A DNA stretch of 34,756 nt from Tetragenococcus halophilus subsp. flandriensis. GTDB taxonomy: Bacteria; Bacillota; Bacilli; Lactobacillales; Enterococcaceae. Numbering within the stretch: the stretch's first letter is position 1; every line of letters starts with the position of its first letter. The notes below the pieces were generated by a model, which saw only the letters and a program-made list of their open reading frames with translations, made no database searches and was not told the origin of the DNA. The DNA lies in assembly GCF_030161475.1 (NCBI RefSeq), contig NZ_BSUG01000025.1, positions 1 to 34,756 of the forward strand, written 5' to 3'. Positions 1 through 7,964 of the stretch are shown here, in pieces. The translations under genes were made by a program, and so were the position numbers.

Positions 1-249
1 AATCACAGCGATTCAGCGACCAAAGGAAGCTGAGAGCTGATGATGAACAGTACTAGGGGAGCGAAGCGGACGTAGTGTCCGAATTAACCGAATCACAGCG
101 ATTCAGCGACCAAAGGAAGCTGAGAGTAGATCCTTAAAGGCCTTAGCGACTTGTCGCTTAGACCTTGATGAGATCGAAGCGTAAGCGAAGTGATGAGCAG
201 TACTAGGGCGAGCGAAAGAGAGGCGTAGTATCCTTACTTTTTTTTTTTT
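1..249 (+). repeat. composite structured intergenic repeat, two units plus T-run
   Basis: Two related units lie head to tail. Bases 1-36 recur exactly at 91-126, a 90-bp period. Bases 1-117 recur exactly at the right end of the window. Each unit has a 5' module with hairpins GAATC-acagc-GATTC and TCAGC-(11 nt)-GCTGA, a variable middle, and a 3' module starting GATGARCAGTACTAGG. The 3' module has a short TACTA/TAGTR pairing around a purine-rich loop. Unit 1 also has CGGAC-gtagt-GTCCG. Unit 2 has an extra insert with the hairpin AGCGAC-tt-GTCGCT near 143-156, and ends in 12 T at 238-249. No open reading frame is evident. The modular build recalls BOX-type elements of streptococci, but I do not recognise the family. 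Whether it acts as RNA or as a DNA repeat is unknown. Confidence 0.75.
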
Positions 250-387
250 GAAAAAACACCTGCAATTTATTTCTGCAATAATTTAAAACTCTGAATAAGT
301 TTGATACAGAAGGAGTATTTTTTCTCTGGACTTATGTTTTAAAGGCTGATTGTCATAAATTTAATCTTTTGAAAAAAACATTTAATA

Positions 388-415
388 TTAAGAAAAAGTA
401 TTCATATGATACTAT
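388..415 (+). promoter_or_regulatory. candidate promoter for the traX-like gene
   Basis: A -35-like TTAAGA at 388-393 is followed after 16 bp by TACTAT at 410-415. The -10 is preceded by TG one base upstream (TGaTACTAT), giving an extended -10. The region is AT-rich, so chance matches are likely. The rest of 250-540 contains only this promoter and one hairpin that I can name. Confidence 0.35.
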
Positions 416-420
416 ATTCA

Positions 421-460
421 AAAATAGGTGTTGTGTGACCACTTTGTTACCTTATTTTTA
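421..460 (+). terminator. terminator-like hairpin in the leader of the traX-like gene
   Basis: AAAATAGGT at 421-429 can pair, with one bulge, with ACCTTATTTT at 449-458, followed by T residues. It lies between the candidate promoter and the gene at 541. It could be a leader attenuator or just the end of an upstream transcript. The stem is AU-rich and weak. Confidence 0.35.
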
Positions 461-540
461 TTAATGAGTAAAAAACAGATTTTTGTACAATAAAATAATT
501 ATACTAGCAAGATCATCATGGAAAAAGAAAGGATGTCACT

Positions 541-1245
541 TTGGAAATTGCCTACAAGCCTTCGTTAAATGCGAATGCATTAAAGATTATCGCCGTAACG
601 GCCATGGTCATTGACCACACCACATTTTGGTTAGTGCCAAGTAACACAGCGCTCTATGTTATTTTACGTATGTTTGGTAGACTTGCGGCGCCTATTATGT
701 GCTATTTAATTTCAGAAGGTTACTTTCATACGTCAAATAAGAAAAAATATTTAAAAAGATTATTTATTTTTGCCTTAATTTCTCATTATCCTTATATTTT
801 ATATTTCAATTTGACCTCTTTTCAAGCAACAAGTATTATTTGGGGCTTGTTTGCTGGCTTTTTAGCACTATCAATTAGCCAATCAAAGGTAATGCCTCTG
901 GGATTGAAGGTCTTTTTTATTTTGCTTTGTTGTTTAATTTCATGGACAGCAGACTGGAATTATATTAGTGTGTTATGGATTTTAGCTTTTGGTCTTTTTA
1001 GAAATAATTTTTCTAGACAAGTGGCAAGCTTTATTTTGATAGGCATGCTTTTTTATGTTTTACCAGATTTTTCAATCTTTGAGACGACTTCCATTTTTCG
1101 TTTAGGTATCTTACTTGCACTTCCGCTTTTTACAATCTATGACGGAACATTAGGGAAAAAATCCTTCCTAATGAAATGGAGTTTTTATATCATCTATCCA
1201 GGTCATCTTCTGATTTTATACGTATTAAGATATTATATCTTTTGA
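541..1245 (+). CDS. TraX-family integral membrane protein
   Basis: The 234-residue protein is very hydrophobic, with about seven predicted membrane segments. Near the N-terminus it has ALKIIAVTAMVIDHTTFW, typical of the TraX family (first found as the F-pilin N-acetyltransferase, widespread in Firmicutes with no conjugation role). The conserved Asp-His of that first helix is present. I choose the TTG start because an AAAGGA Shine-Dalgarno lies about 8 nt upstream; the ATG codons just before it are out of frame. The stop is 14 nt before the next gene's start, so the two are probably co-transcribed. A substrate cannot be inferred; acyl transfer to a surface polymer is possible. Family call fairly sure, function not. 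Confidence 0.75.
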   Translation: MEIAYKPSLNANALKIIAVTAMVIDHTTFWLVPSNTALYVILRMFGRLAAPIMCYLISEGYFHTSNKKKYLKRLFIFALISHYPYILYFNLTSFQATSIIWGLFAGFLALSISQSKVMPLGLKVFFILLCCLISWTADWNYISVLWILAFGLFRNNFSRQVASFILIGMLFYVLPDFSIFETTSIFRLGILLALPLFTIYDGTLGKKSFLMKWSFYIIYPGHLLILYVLRYYIF

Positions 1246-1259
1246 GGAGGTATTAGAAA

Positions 1260-2450
1260 TTGAACAAAACTAAAAAAATTATCTTGGGGTTAATACTAGC
1301 CGTCATAGTGGCTGCAGGTGTTATTTTCCTTATTTCTAATAATGTAGTTAACCCTTCAACAAATCAAACCGAAAATTCAACATTTGCTAGCAATTCCTCA
1401 GAAGAAAGCAGTTCAACGTCAGATACTTCTCAAGAGTCTTCGACTGAAGAATCCGTTCAGCAAGAAGAAAACCCTTATGAAGGAGAATTTGAGCTTCCTA
1501 TCAAAAATGCTTCAGGATTTGCTCCAATTGATTTAGACGTAAAAAATGAAACAGACGATGATGCCGACACACAAGAGACGCTTACACCAGGCTCAGCTTT
1601 TCGTATTTTACAAGAAGAAGGGGATTGGTGGGAGATTGAAACCCCTGAAACAAAAGGATGGATACAACATCAGTATGCCTTTATCAATTTACCTGATGTC
1701 CTGCCTTCAGCCGTTTATAATAACACCAATACCTATTCATCTTTATATCGGTCTTCAGGCATAGATATTCCTGAGGTTACGAATACTTCTTTATATGATG
1801 GTAAAGCTGATAATGAAAGATTGCAAAAAGAAGAATTTGTCATACCAGTTTTATATACAACCGCTAAAAAAATATATGATGCTCAGTCTCAAGCTTTAGA
1901 AAACGATGAAAGTTTGCTTATTTACGAAACCTATCGTCCACATGATGCGCAAAAGAAGGTGTATGATCAACTGACAGAATTAGCGGATGAAAATTCAACC
2001 GTAAAAGCTGGCGCTGATACTGCGCCGTGGGAAATGTTCTGGTTTATTCATGATGATGTATCTAACCATCAAAAAGGTTATGCTATTGATGTCAGTTTAG
2101 CGCAGATTGACGAACAAGAAACAGAATTTTATGGCGATTACTCTGTGGATGTCGTAAAAGGTTATACCGAATATGAAATGCCGTCACCTATGCATGAACT
2201 TAGCGCAGCTTCTGCTGTTTTTACAGCGCCAGTCCCAGCACTAGACGCTGATGCCTGGAAAGAGGCAGAGTTACGTCCTGAAATGAATCAAGCAGCGCTT
2301 ACACTACAAGACTACTTTGTCAATGCAGGTATGACGCCACTGTCTTCTGAATGGTGGCATTTCAACGATCTTGAGGCTAAGGATCAGGTAGAAGATCATG
2401 AAAGTGATGGAGAATATACAATTACAGATGTCTTTAGTAGTGAACCCTAG
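1260..2450 (+). CDS. membrane-anchored SH3b + M15 D-Ala-D-Ala peptidase (VanX/VanY-like)
   Basis: The 396-residue protein starts at TTG, 9 nt after GAGGAGG. Residues about 5-27 form one N-terminal membrane segment, followed by a Ser/Thr/Glu-rich linker (about 35-70). Residues about 75-145 resemble a bacterial SH3 domain (GDWWEIETPETKGWIQ), which often binds cell wall. The C-terminal half is a zinc peptidase of family M15: YRP with Arg226, SNHQKGYAID with His270 and Asp277 as metal ligands, and EWWH with catalytic Glu364 and ligand His367. This pattern fits D-Ala-D-Ala dipeptidase or carboxypeptidase enzymes. The protein should face the cell wall. ddl and murF lie just downstream, so a role in trimming peptidoglycan stem peptides is likely. 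There is no van cluster and I do not call this a resistance gene. Confidence 0.8.
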   Translation: MNKTKKIILGLILAVIVAAGVIFLISNNVVNPSTNQTENSTFASNSSEESSSTSDTSQESSTEESVQQEENPYEGEFELPIKNASGFAPIDLDVKNETDDDADTQETLTPGSAFRILQEEGDWWEIETPETKGWIQHQYAFINLPDVLPSAVYNNTNTYSSLYRSSGIDIPEVTNTSLYDGKADNERLQKEEFVIPVLYTTAKKIYDAQSQALENDESLLIYETYRPHDAQKKVYDQLTELADENSTVKAGADTAPWEMFWFIHDDVSNHQKGYAIDVSLAQIDEQETEFYGDYSVDVVKGYTEYEMPSPMHELSAASAVFTAPVPALDADAWKEAELRPEMNQAALTLQDYFVNAGMTPLSSEWWHFNDLEAKDQVEDHESDGEYTITDVFSSEP

Positions 2451-2517
2451 TAAATTTGTCATTAAAAAGTTTTAAAAAGTGATAGCTTTCTTAAGTGAAG
2501 TAGAGGATGCGATAGTA

Positions 2518-2970
2518 ATGCGACTGATTATTGACGGTGATGGTTCTCCTGTAAAAGAAGAAGTCATACATTTAGGAGAAAAATTTCAATTAACTGTTTT
2601 GATCGTAACAAGTATAGATCATTATACGAATAAGGAAGAACCGCCCTTTGTCCATTTTGTTTATGTAGATAAGGGGGCAGATCGGGCAGATTATGAGATT
2701 ATCAAGTTGGTAGAACCTAATGATGTTGTGATTACACAAGACTATGGCTTAGCTTCTTTAGCACTGCCTAAAGGAGCACGTGTATTTCATCATTCTGGAG
2801 AAGAATATAAAAAAGAAACGATCGATATTTTATTAAATAAACGGTATATGAGTGCGCAGATGCGTAAGGCAGGCAAAAAAACTAAAGGACCCAAAGCTTT
2901 TACGCAAAAAGATCGTGAACATTTTTTTGCGGTATTGGATGAAGCTTTAAAAAAAGAATTTCGTCATTAA
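2518..2970 (+). CDS. YaiI/YqxD family protein (DUF188)
   Basis: A 150-residue soluble protein that begins MRLIIDGDGSPV, the typical start of the YaiI/YqxD (UPF0178, DUF188) family. It also has the conserved segments DKGADRADYEI and VITQDYGLASLALPKGA. The Asp-rich sites resemble a PIN/NYN-like nuclease fold, but no activity is established for the family. An in-frame GTG at 2479 would add 13 residues. I prefer ATG 2518 because AGAGG precedes it at about 11 nt and family members start here. It follows the M15 peptidase gene after a 67-bp gap. Confidence 0.85.
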   Translation: MRLIIDGDGSPVKEEVIHLGEKFQLTVLIVTSIDHYTNKEEPPFVHFVYVDKGADRADYEIIKLVEPNDVVITQDYGLASLALPKGARVFHHSGEEYKKETIDILLNKRYMSAQMRKAGKKTKGPKAFTQKDREHFFAVLDEALKKEFRH

Positions 2971-2990
2971 AAGGGGATATGAAAAAAATA

Positions 2991-3019
2991 TGTTCGCTTT
3001 TTTCATTTTGTGCTAAAAT
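2991..3019 (+). promoter_or_regulatory. candidate extended -10 promoter for ddl
   Basis: TGcTAAAAT gives an extended -10 with the hexamer at 3014-3019. The -35 (TGTTCG, 2991-2996, 17-bp spacer) is poor. It lies about 50 bp before the ddl start, after a weak AT-only hairpin downstream of the DUF188 gene. Confidence 0.4.
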
Positions 3020-3068
3020 ATATGAGAAATAACTTAAAAAGTGATACTCAAATACAGGAGGAAAAGCC

Positions 3069-4133
3069 TTGAGAATTATTTTATTATATGGAGGACAAAG
3101 TGCAGAACACGATGTGTCGATCCTTTCAGCTTTTTCTGTGCTCAATGCGATTTATTATAACTATTACCAAGTTCAATTAGTTTATATCACAAAAGAAGGT
3201 CAATGGATCAAAGGTCCTTTGCTTAATGAAAAGCCTGAGTCAGAAGAAGTGCTACATCTTCGTTGGCAAGATGAAGGAGATACTGCTAAAGTCATCCAAC
3301 CGTGTCAAATTAAAGAAGATAATGCTATTGTACTACCTATTCTTCATGGACCAAATGGAGAAGACGGCACGATTCAAGGCTTTCTTGAAACAATTGGTAT
3401 GCCTTATGTTGGCGCAGGAGTTATGACTAGCGCAAGCAGTATGGATAAAATCATGACTAAATATATTTTACATGCAGTCGATATCCCGCAAGTGCCCTAT
3501 GTTCCCGTGTTGAAAAATCAGTGGAAAGAAAATCCTAAAAAAGTTTTTGAACAATGCGAAGGAACGTTACTTTATCCAATGTTTGTTAAACCAGCTAATA
3601 TGGGTTCTAGTGTTGGAATATCAGAAGCTCATGATCGACAAGAACTGCAGGAAGCTTTGATTGAAGCTTATCGCTATGATTCACGTGTAGTGATTGAACA
3701 AAGTATCGAAGCACGTGAGATTGAAGTAGCTATCTTAGGTAATGAGGATGTACGAACAACATTGCCTGGTGAAATCGTCAAAGAAGTTGCATTTTATGAT
3801 TATAATTCTAAATATATTGATAATAATATAAAAATGCAGATTCCAGCAAAAATTCCTGAAGAAGTTCAAGAAAAAGCACGTCAATATGCTAAGACAGCAT
3901 ATACAACTTTAGGAGGCAGTGGTTTAAGTCGCTGTGACTTCTTTTTAACTAGTAAAAATGAACTATTTTTAAATGAATTAAATACGATGCCTGGTTTTAC
4001 ACAATTTAGCATGTATCCTTCTTTGTGGGAAAAAACAGGATTGCCTTATGGGGACTTGATTGAAGAGTTGATTCAGCTTGGTTTGAATCAGTACAACCAA
4101 AAGAAAAAATTACATGTCGATGTAGATGAATAA
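3069..4133 (+). CDS. ddl: D-alanine--D-alanine ligase
   Basis: Makes D-Ala-D-Ala from two D-Ala and ATP in the cytoplasm. The 354-residue protein has the ATP-grasp layout. The N-terminal substrate motif is GGQSAEHDVS with Glu13. HGPNGEDGT is near residue 93, and the serine loop NMGSSVG near 178-184. Metal ligands are Asp290 and, in LNELNT, Glu303 and Asn305. The specificity position in AFYDYNSKY is Tyr243. In this family Tyr there goes with D-Ala-D-Ala synthesis and Phe with D-Ala-D-Lac, so the predicted product is the vancomycin-susceptible dipeptide. TTG is the start, with AGGAGG 7-8 nt upstream. murF follows after its own terminator, so the two are separate transcripts or only partly coupled. 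Confidence 0.97.
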   Translation: MRIILLYGGQSAEHDVSILSAFSVLNAIYYNYYQVQLVYITKEGQWIKGPLLNEKPESEEVLHLRWQDEGDTAKVIQPCQIKEDNAIVLPILHGPNGEDGTIQGFLETIGMPYVGAGVMTSASSMDKIMTKYILHAVDIPQVPYVPVLKNQWKENPKKVFEQCEGTLLYPMFVKPANMGSSVGISEAHDRQELQEALIEAYRYDSRVVIEQSIEAREIEVAILGNEDVRTTLPGEIVKEVAFYDYNSKYIDNNIKMQIPAKIPEEVQEKARQYAKTAYTTLGGSGLSRCDFFLTSKNELFLNELNTMPGFTQFSMYPSLWEKTGLPYGDLIEELIQLGLNQYNQKKKLHVDVDE

Positions 4134-4137
4134 ATGT

Positions 4138-4180
4138 AAAACAAGGCACACAAGTAACAATATTGTAGTGCCTTGTTTTT
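4138..4180 (+). terminator. intrinsic terminator after ddl
   Basis: AAAACAAGGCAC at 4138-4149 pairs fully with GTGCCTTGTTTT at 4168-4179, with an 18-nt loop and a trailing T-run. Confidence 0.85.
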
Positions 4181-4275
4181 ATATTGCTGATAGGTAAAGA
4201 TTTTAGTTAATATTGTTCAAGTGATATAAAAATAAGGTAGAGGAATAGGAATAACAATTACACTAAGGAGAAGAT

Positions 4276-5619
4276 ATGGATTTAACAATTAAAGAAATTG
4301 CAGAAGTCTTGGGAAGCTCTCAAACTAGCGAACAAAAGATTACAAGTGTTGAATTTGATAGTAGAAAAATAAGCACTGGAGATCTCTTCGTTCCTTTAAA
4401 AGGAACAAGAGATGGCCATGAGTTTGCTGCTTACGCCCAAGAAAGTGGCGCGATTGCTACACTTTGGAGTGAAGATATATCTGAAGCACCAGAAGGTTTA
4501 TTTGTATTTTGTGTGTCAGATACCAAAAAAGCTTTTCAAAAGTTAGCTAGTTACTATCGGCAAAAGCTTGCGCCTAAGGTCATAGCGATCACAGGAAGTA
4601 ACGGCAAAACAACGACTAAAGATATGACAGAAGCTGTTTTGGTGCAAAAGTATCAAACATATAAAACACAAGGAAATTATAATAACGAACTGGGTTTACC
4701 TTATACGATTTTACACATGCCTGAAACAACAGAGATTTTAGTCTTGGAAATGGGAATGGATCACGCAGGTGATTTAACACTCCTTTCTCAGATAGGCCAG
4801 CCAGATGCAGCAGCGATTACTTTAATCGGTGAGGCTCATATTGAAAGCCTGGGTTCACGAGAAGGTATTGCAAAAGGCAAAATGGAAATTACTGCTGGGT
4901 TAAAAAAAGACGGTGTATTGTTTATTCCTGTAGATGAACCTTTATTATCTCCACTTATTCGTCCTTTAAATCAAAAAGTAGTAACTTTTGGTTTAAAAGA
5001 AGGAATGGTTCAAGCCGAGGTATTAAATACGACAAAACAAAGTACTGAGTTTTCTATTAATGGAAAAAATTTTTTGATTCCTGTTATTGGAAGCTATAAT
5101 GTCAAAAATGCTCTTGTTGCTTATAGTTTTGGCCATTATTTTGGACTAAGTGATGAAGAAATCGCAGCGGGGCTAAAGAATTTTCATTTAACCAAAGATC
5201 GTACGCAATGGAGTAAAGCCGCTAACGGAGCGGATATCCTAAGCGATGTATATAATGCAAATCCCACAGCGATGGGGTTAGTGTTAGATAGCTTTGCTGA
5301 ATTAACATTGCCAGGCAGAAAGATTGCTGTATTGGCAGATATGCTTGAATTAGGAAAAGATTCTAAACAAATGCATCGCCAAATGGCAAAACATATTGGT
5401 GATTCCTTGGCCGAAGTTTATCTATACGGTTCTGACATGGAGGCTTTATATCAGGTATTAAAAGATAGCAATAAAGATGTTTTTTATTTTACTGAGGATA
5501 GAAAAAAAGAAATGATAGAAGCGATCAAAAGAGATATTCAAGCGCAAGATTCGGTGCTTTTAAAAGGAAGTAATGGTATGGGATTGGCAGAAGTTATCAT
5601 AGCTTTACAAGAAAAGTGA
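4276..5619 (+). CDS. murF: UDP-N-acetylmuramoyl-tripeptide--D-alanyl-D-alanine ligase
   Basis: Adds D-Ala-D-Ala to UDP-MurNAc-tripeptide, the last cytoplasmic step of the muropeptide precursor. The 447-residue length is normal for MurF. The N-terminal substrate domain includes FDSRKISTGDLFVPLKG. The central ATPase domain has the P-loop GSNGKTT at 107-113 and the nucleotide-binding TQGNYNNELGLP. NANPTAM marks the C-terminal Mur ligase domain. ATG start with AAGGAGAAG about 4-10 nt upstream. The upstream ddl supplies its dipeptide substrate. Confidence 0.97.
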   Translation: MDLTIKEIAEVLGSSQTSEQKITSVEFDSRKISTGDLFVPLKGTRDGHEFAAYAQESGAIATLWSEDISEAPEGLFVFCVSDTKKAFQKLASYYRQKLAPKVIAITGSNGKTTTKDMTEAVLVQKYQTYKTQGNYNNELGLPYTILHMPETTEILVLEMGMDHAGDLTLLSQIGQPDAAAITLIGEAHIESLGSREGIAKGKMEITAGLKKDGVLFIPVDEPLLSPLIRPLNQKVVTFGLKEGMVQAEVLNTTKQSTEFSINGKNFLIPVIGSYNVKNALVAYSFGHYFGLSDEEIAAGLKNFHLTKDRTQWSKAANGADILSDVYNANPTAMGLVLDSFAELTLPGRKIAVLADMLELGKDSKQMHRQMAKHIGDSLAEVYLYGSDMEALYQVLKDSNKDVFYFTEDRKKEMIEAIKRDIQAQDSVLLKGSNGMGLAEVIIALQEK

Positions 5620-5635
5620 AATGAAGATTGCAAAC

Positions 5636-5664
5636 TTGATGAAAGTTTCAAATTATGCTATACT
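5636..5664 (+). promoter_or_regulatory. sigma-A-type promoter for the DEAD-box helicase gene
   Basis: TTGATG at 5636-5641, a 17-bp spacer, and TATACT at 5659-5664. Initiation near 5671 would give a leader of about 290 nt before the helicase start. The 341-bp gap 5620-5960 holds this promoter, one terminator-like hairpin and a small TTCAC/GTGAA hairpin near 5909. Confidence 0.7.
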
Positions 5665-5766
5665 GATGAATGTGCCGAAAGATGAAGTATATATTGAAAT
5701 AACTGATAAACAACGCTACCTTTTATAGGTTAAAAATAGTAAAATTCGTCAGAATAAATTCAAATG

Positions 5767-5807
5767 AGGCTAAGACAAAAAAAGAGTATGTTTTGTCCTA
5801 GCCTTTT
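5767..5807 (+). terminator. terminator-like hairpin inside the helicase leader
   Basis: AGGCTAAGACAAAA at 5767-5780 pairs with TTTTGTCCTAGCCT at 5791-5804 with one mismatch, followed by TTTT. It lies about 100 nt into the predicted transcript and 150 nt before the gene, so it would act as an attenuator unless the gene has a second promoter. Confidence 0.7.
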
Positions 5808-5960
5808 CTAATGCCTTCAAGAAGCGGTTTTTCGGTAGAAACGATGCTTTAAGCTTTATTTGGGGACAGGGTTTAAGTGATCGCAGAAAAAAGTAGACGC
5901 TTCACAAAAGTGAAAAGGAAAAAGTAATCTTTTTCATGTTTTTTAAAGAGGAGGATTTAT

Positions 5961-7478
5961 TTGAAGTTTAAAGAATTAAATTTGTCACAAGAATTATTGG
6001 ATGCTGTGACAAAAATCGGTTTTGAAGAAGCAACGCCGATACAAGCAGAAACAATTCCATTAGCGATGGAAGGAAAAGATGTCATTGGCCAAGCGCAAAC
6101 AGGTACGGGGAAAACAGCTGCCTTTGGCTTGCCTATGTTAGACAAGATAGATGGTAAAAAGAAACAAATTCAAGGCTTGGTCATTGCACCTACACGGGAA
6201 TTGGCAATTCAAACCCAAGAAGAGCTATTTCGTTTAGGAAAAGAGAAGAAAATTCGGGTACAAGCGGTTTATGGTGGAGCAGATATTGGCAGACAAATTC
6301 GTCAATTAAAAGATAATCCACAAATTGTTGTAGGAACGCCCGGACGGATGCTTGATCATATCAATCGTCGTACATTAAAACTTTCTACAGTTGAAACGTT
6401 GGTTCTAGATGAAGCAGATGAAATGTTGAATATGGGCTTTTTGGAAGATATTGAAAAAATTATTGCCCAAGTCCCTGAACAACGTCAAACATTATTATTT
6501 TCCGCTACAATGCCTAAAGAAATTAAAAGTATTGGCGTAAAATTCATGAAAGATCCCCATCATGTTCGAATCAAAGCTAAAGAAATGACAGCCGATTCCA
6601 TTGACCAATATTATGTAAAGGCAAAAGATTATGAGAAGTTCGATATTATGACCCGTCTTTTTGACGTTCAATTGCCAGAACTAACGCTTATTTTTGCTCG
6701 CACTAAACGCCGTGTTGACGAAATCGCGCGTGGTCTGGAAGCTCGTGGTTATAAAGCAGAAGGAATTCACGGAGACCTTTCTCAACAAAAACGGATGAAT
6801 ATTTTAAAATCCTTTAAAAAGGGTCGTTTGGATATTTTGGTTGCAACTGATGTAGCCGCAAGAGGTTTAGATATTTCTGGTGTCACTCACGTGTACAATT
6901 ATGATATCCCTCAAGATCCAGAAAGTTATGTTCACCGTATTGGAAGGACAGGACGTGCTGGCAAAAGCGGGATGTCAGTGACTTTTGTAACCCCCAATGA
7001 AATGAATTATTTGCACGTTATTGAAAACTTAACGAAAAAACGGATGACACCTATGCGTCCACCTTCTGATAAAGAAGCGTTCAAAGGTCAAGTTTCTCAA
7101 GCGGTAGAATTAATTGACGAAAAGATGAACGAAAATGGTTTGGATAAATACGCTAAAGATGCTAGTGAATTGTTGGAGCATTATTCAGCGCAAGATTTAG
7201 CAGCATTATTACTAAAGACGTTAGCTAAAGATCCTGCGGAATCAGTGCCAGTAAAAATCACACCAGAACGTCCGTTACCTAAAGGTAAATCAAATAAAGG
7301 ACGTCGGAAAAATTACTCGCGCGACCGTAATAATAGTAATGGTAATCGGCGGAAAAATAATAATGATTACTATAAAAAGAATAATAAAAACCAAGGAAAC
7401 AAAAATAGTTATCCTAAAAAAAGCCGACGTGGAAACGAAAAGAAACAAGATTTTGTAATTCGAAACGGTAAAGGTTAA
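5961..7478 (+). CDS. cshA: DEAD-box ATP-dependent RNA helicase, CshA-like
   Basis: The 505-residue protein unwinds RNA using ATP; the CshA group acts in mRNA decay, ribosome assembly and cold adaptation. Visible motifs: Q-motif region EEATPIQAE (22-30), Walker A AQTGTGKT (45-52), PTREL, DEAD at 149-152, SAT at 180-182, and [10 protein letters not shown] near 322-331. After the helicase core a C-terminal region ends in a basic, Asn-rich tail (about 440-500), which is likely an RNA-binding extension. TTG start with GAGGAGG upstream. It sits between murF and acpS, as in enterococci. A strong terminator follows. Confidence 0.93.
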   Translation: MKFKELNLSQELLDAVTKIGFEEATPIQAETIPLAMEGKDVIGQAQTGTGKTAAFGLPMLDKIDGKKKQIQGLVIAPTRELAIQTQEELFRLGKEKKIRVQAVYGGADIGRQIRQLKDNPQIVVGTPGRMLDHINRRTLKLSTVETLVLDEADEMLNMGFLEDIEKIIAQVPEQRQTLLFSATMPKEIKSIGVKFMKDPHHVRIKAKEMTADSIDQYYVKAKDYEKFDIMTRLFDVQLPELTLIFARTKRRVDEIARGLEARGYKAEGIHGDLSQQKRMNILKSFKKGRLDILVATDVAARGLDISGVTHVYNYDIPQDPESYVHRIGRTGRAGKSGMSVTFVTPNEMNYLHVIENLTKKRMTPMRPPSDKEAFKGQVSQAVELIDEKMNENGLDKYAKDASELLEHYSAQDLAALLLKTLAKDPAESVPVKITPERPLPKGKSNKGRRKNYSRDRNNSNGNRRKNNNDYYKKNNKNQGNKNSYPKKSRRGNEKKQDFVIRNGKG

Positions 7479-7480
7479 GA

Positions 7481-7519
7481 AAAATGATTGAGAAATTTAA
7501 ATTTCTCAATCATTTTTTT
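7481..7519 (+). terminator. intrinsic terminator after cshA
   Basis: A near-perfect palindrome: AAAATGATTGAGAAATTT at 7481-7498 mirrors AAATTTCTCAATCATTTT at 7499-7516, ending in a T-run. Confidence 0.9.
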
Positions 7520-7596
7520 GTTTTCATATAAATATATATAGTTTTTCAAAAAAGTTTGATAAAATAAGTGTAAATTCTAAGAAAAGGAAAAATGAG

Positions 7597-7947
7597 ATGA
7601 TTTATGGTATTGGGCTAGACGCGGTCGAATTAGCACGTATTAAAGCAATTATTAAGGAAAAACCAAAGTTGATTAAACGTATTTTGACTGAAAATGAACA
7701 ACAATTATTTTCACAGCTATCCACCAAACGACAAGTTGAATTTTTAGGGGGACGTTATGCTTGTAAAGAAGCATTTTCTAAAGCTTGGGGTACTGGTATT
7801 GGAAAAATATCTTTTCAGGAAATGGAGGTTTTATCCAACGCGGTTGGAGCGCCAGTCGTCACTGCTTCACCGTTTGCGGGAACAGCATTTGTTTCCATTA
7901 CTCATACTGATGACTTAGCTTTGGCACAAATTATTTTGGAAACTTAG
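7597..7947 (+). CDS. acpS: holo-[acyl-carrier-protein] synthase
   Basis: Transfers 4'-phosphopantetheine from CoA to the ACP serine, activating fatty acid synthesis. The 116-residue protein shows the AcpS signatures: IGLDAVELARI with metal-binding Asp8, and RYACKEAFSKAWGTG with Glu58. ATG start with AAAGGA about 8 nt upstream. alr follows after 17 bp, so acpS-alr-mazF-(small membrane gene)-proC is a likely operon. The acpS-alr pairing is common in Firmicutes. Confidence 0.96.
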   Translation: MIYGIGLDAVELARIKAIIKEKPKLIKRILTENEQQLFSQLSTKRQVEFLGGRYACKEAFSKAWGTGIGKISFQEMEVLSNAVGAPVVTASPFAGTAFVSITHTDDLALAQIILET

Positions 7948-7964
7948 AAAGAAGGAAATGAATT

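Noticed and set aside
37-80. Hammerhead ribozyme core (CTGATGA followed later by GAA) in the repeat
   Set aside because: The bases between the two motifs do not form stem II, and the required A-U next to stem III is missing. Unit 2 does not keep the pattern.
2479-2517. GTG start for the DUF188 protein
   Set aside because: No ribosome site ahead of it; the family begins at the ATG used here.
2900-3145. An 81-codon minus-strand frame
   Set aside because: It overlaps the end of the DUF188 gene, the ddl promoter and the ddl start; no ribosome site or family.
3069-4133. D-Ala-D-Lac (vancomycin-resistant type) ligase
   Set aside because: The specificity residue in AFYDYNSKY is Tyr, not Phe.
5621-5728. 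A 35-codon frame after murF
   Set aside because: It has no ribosome site and contains the -35 and -10 of the helicase promoter, so it is probably not coding.
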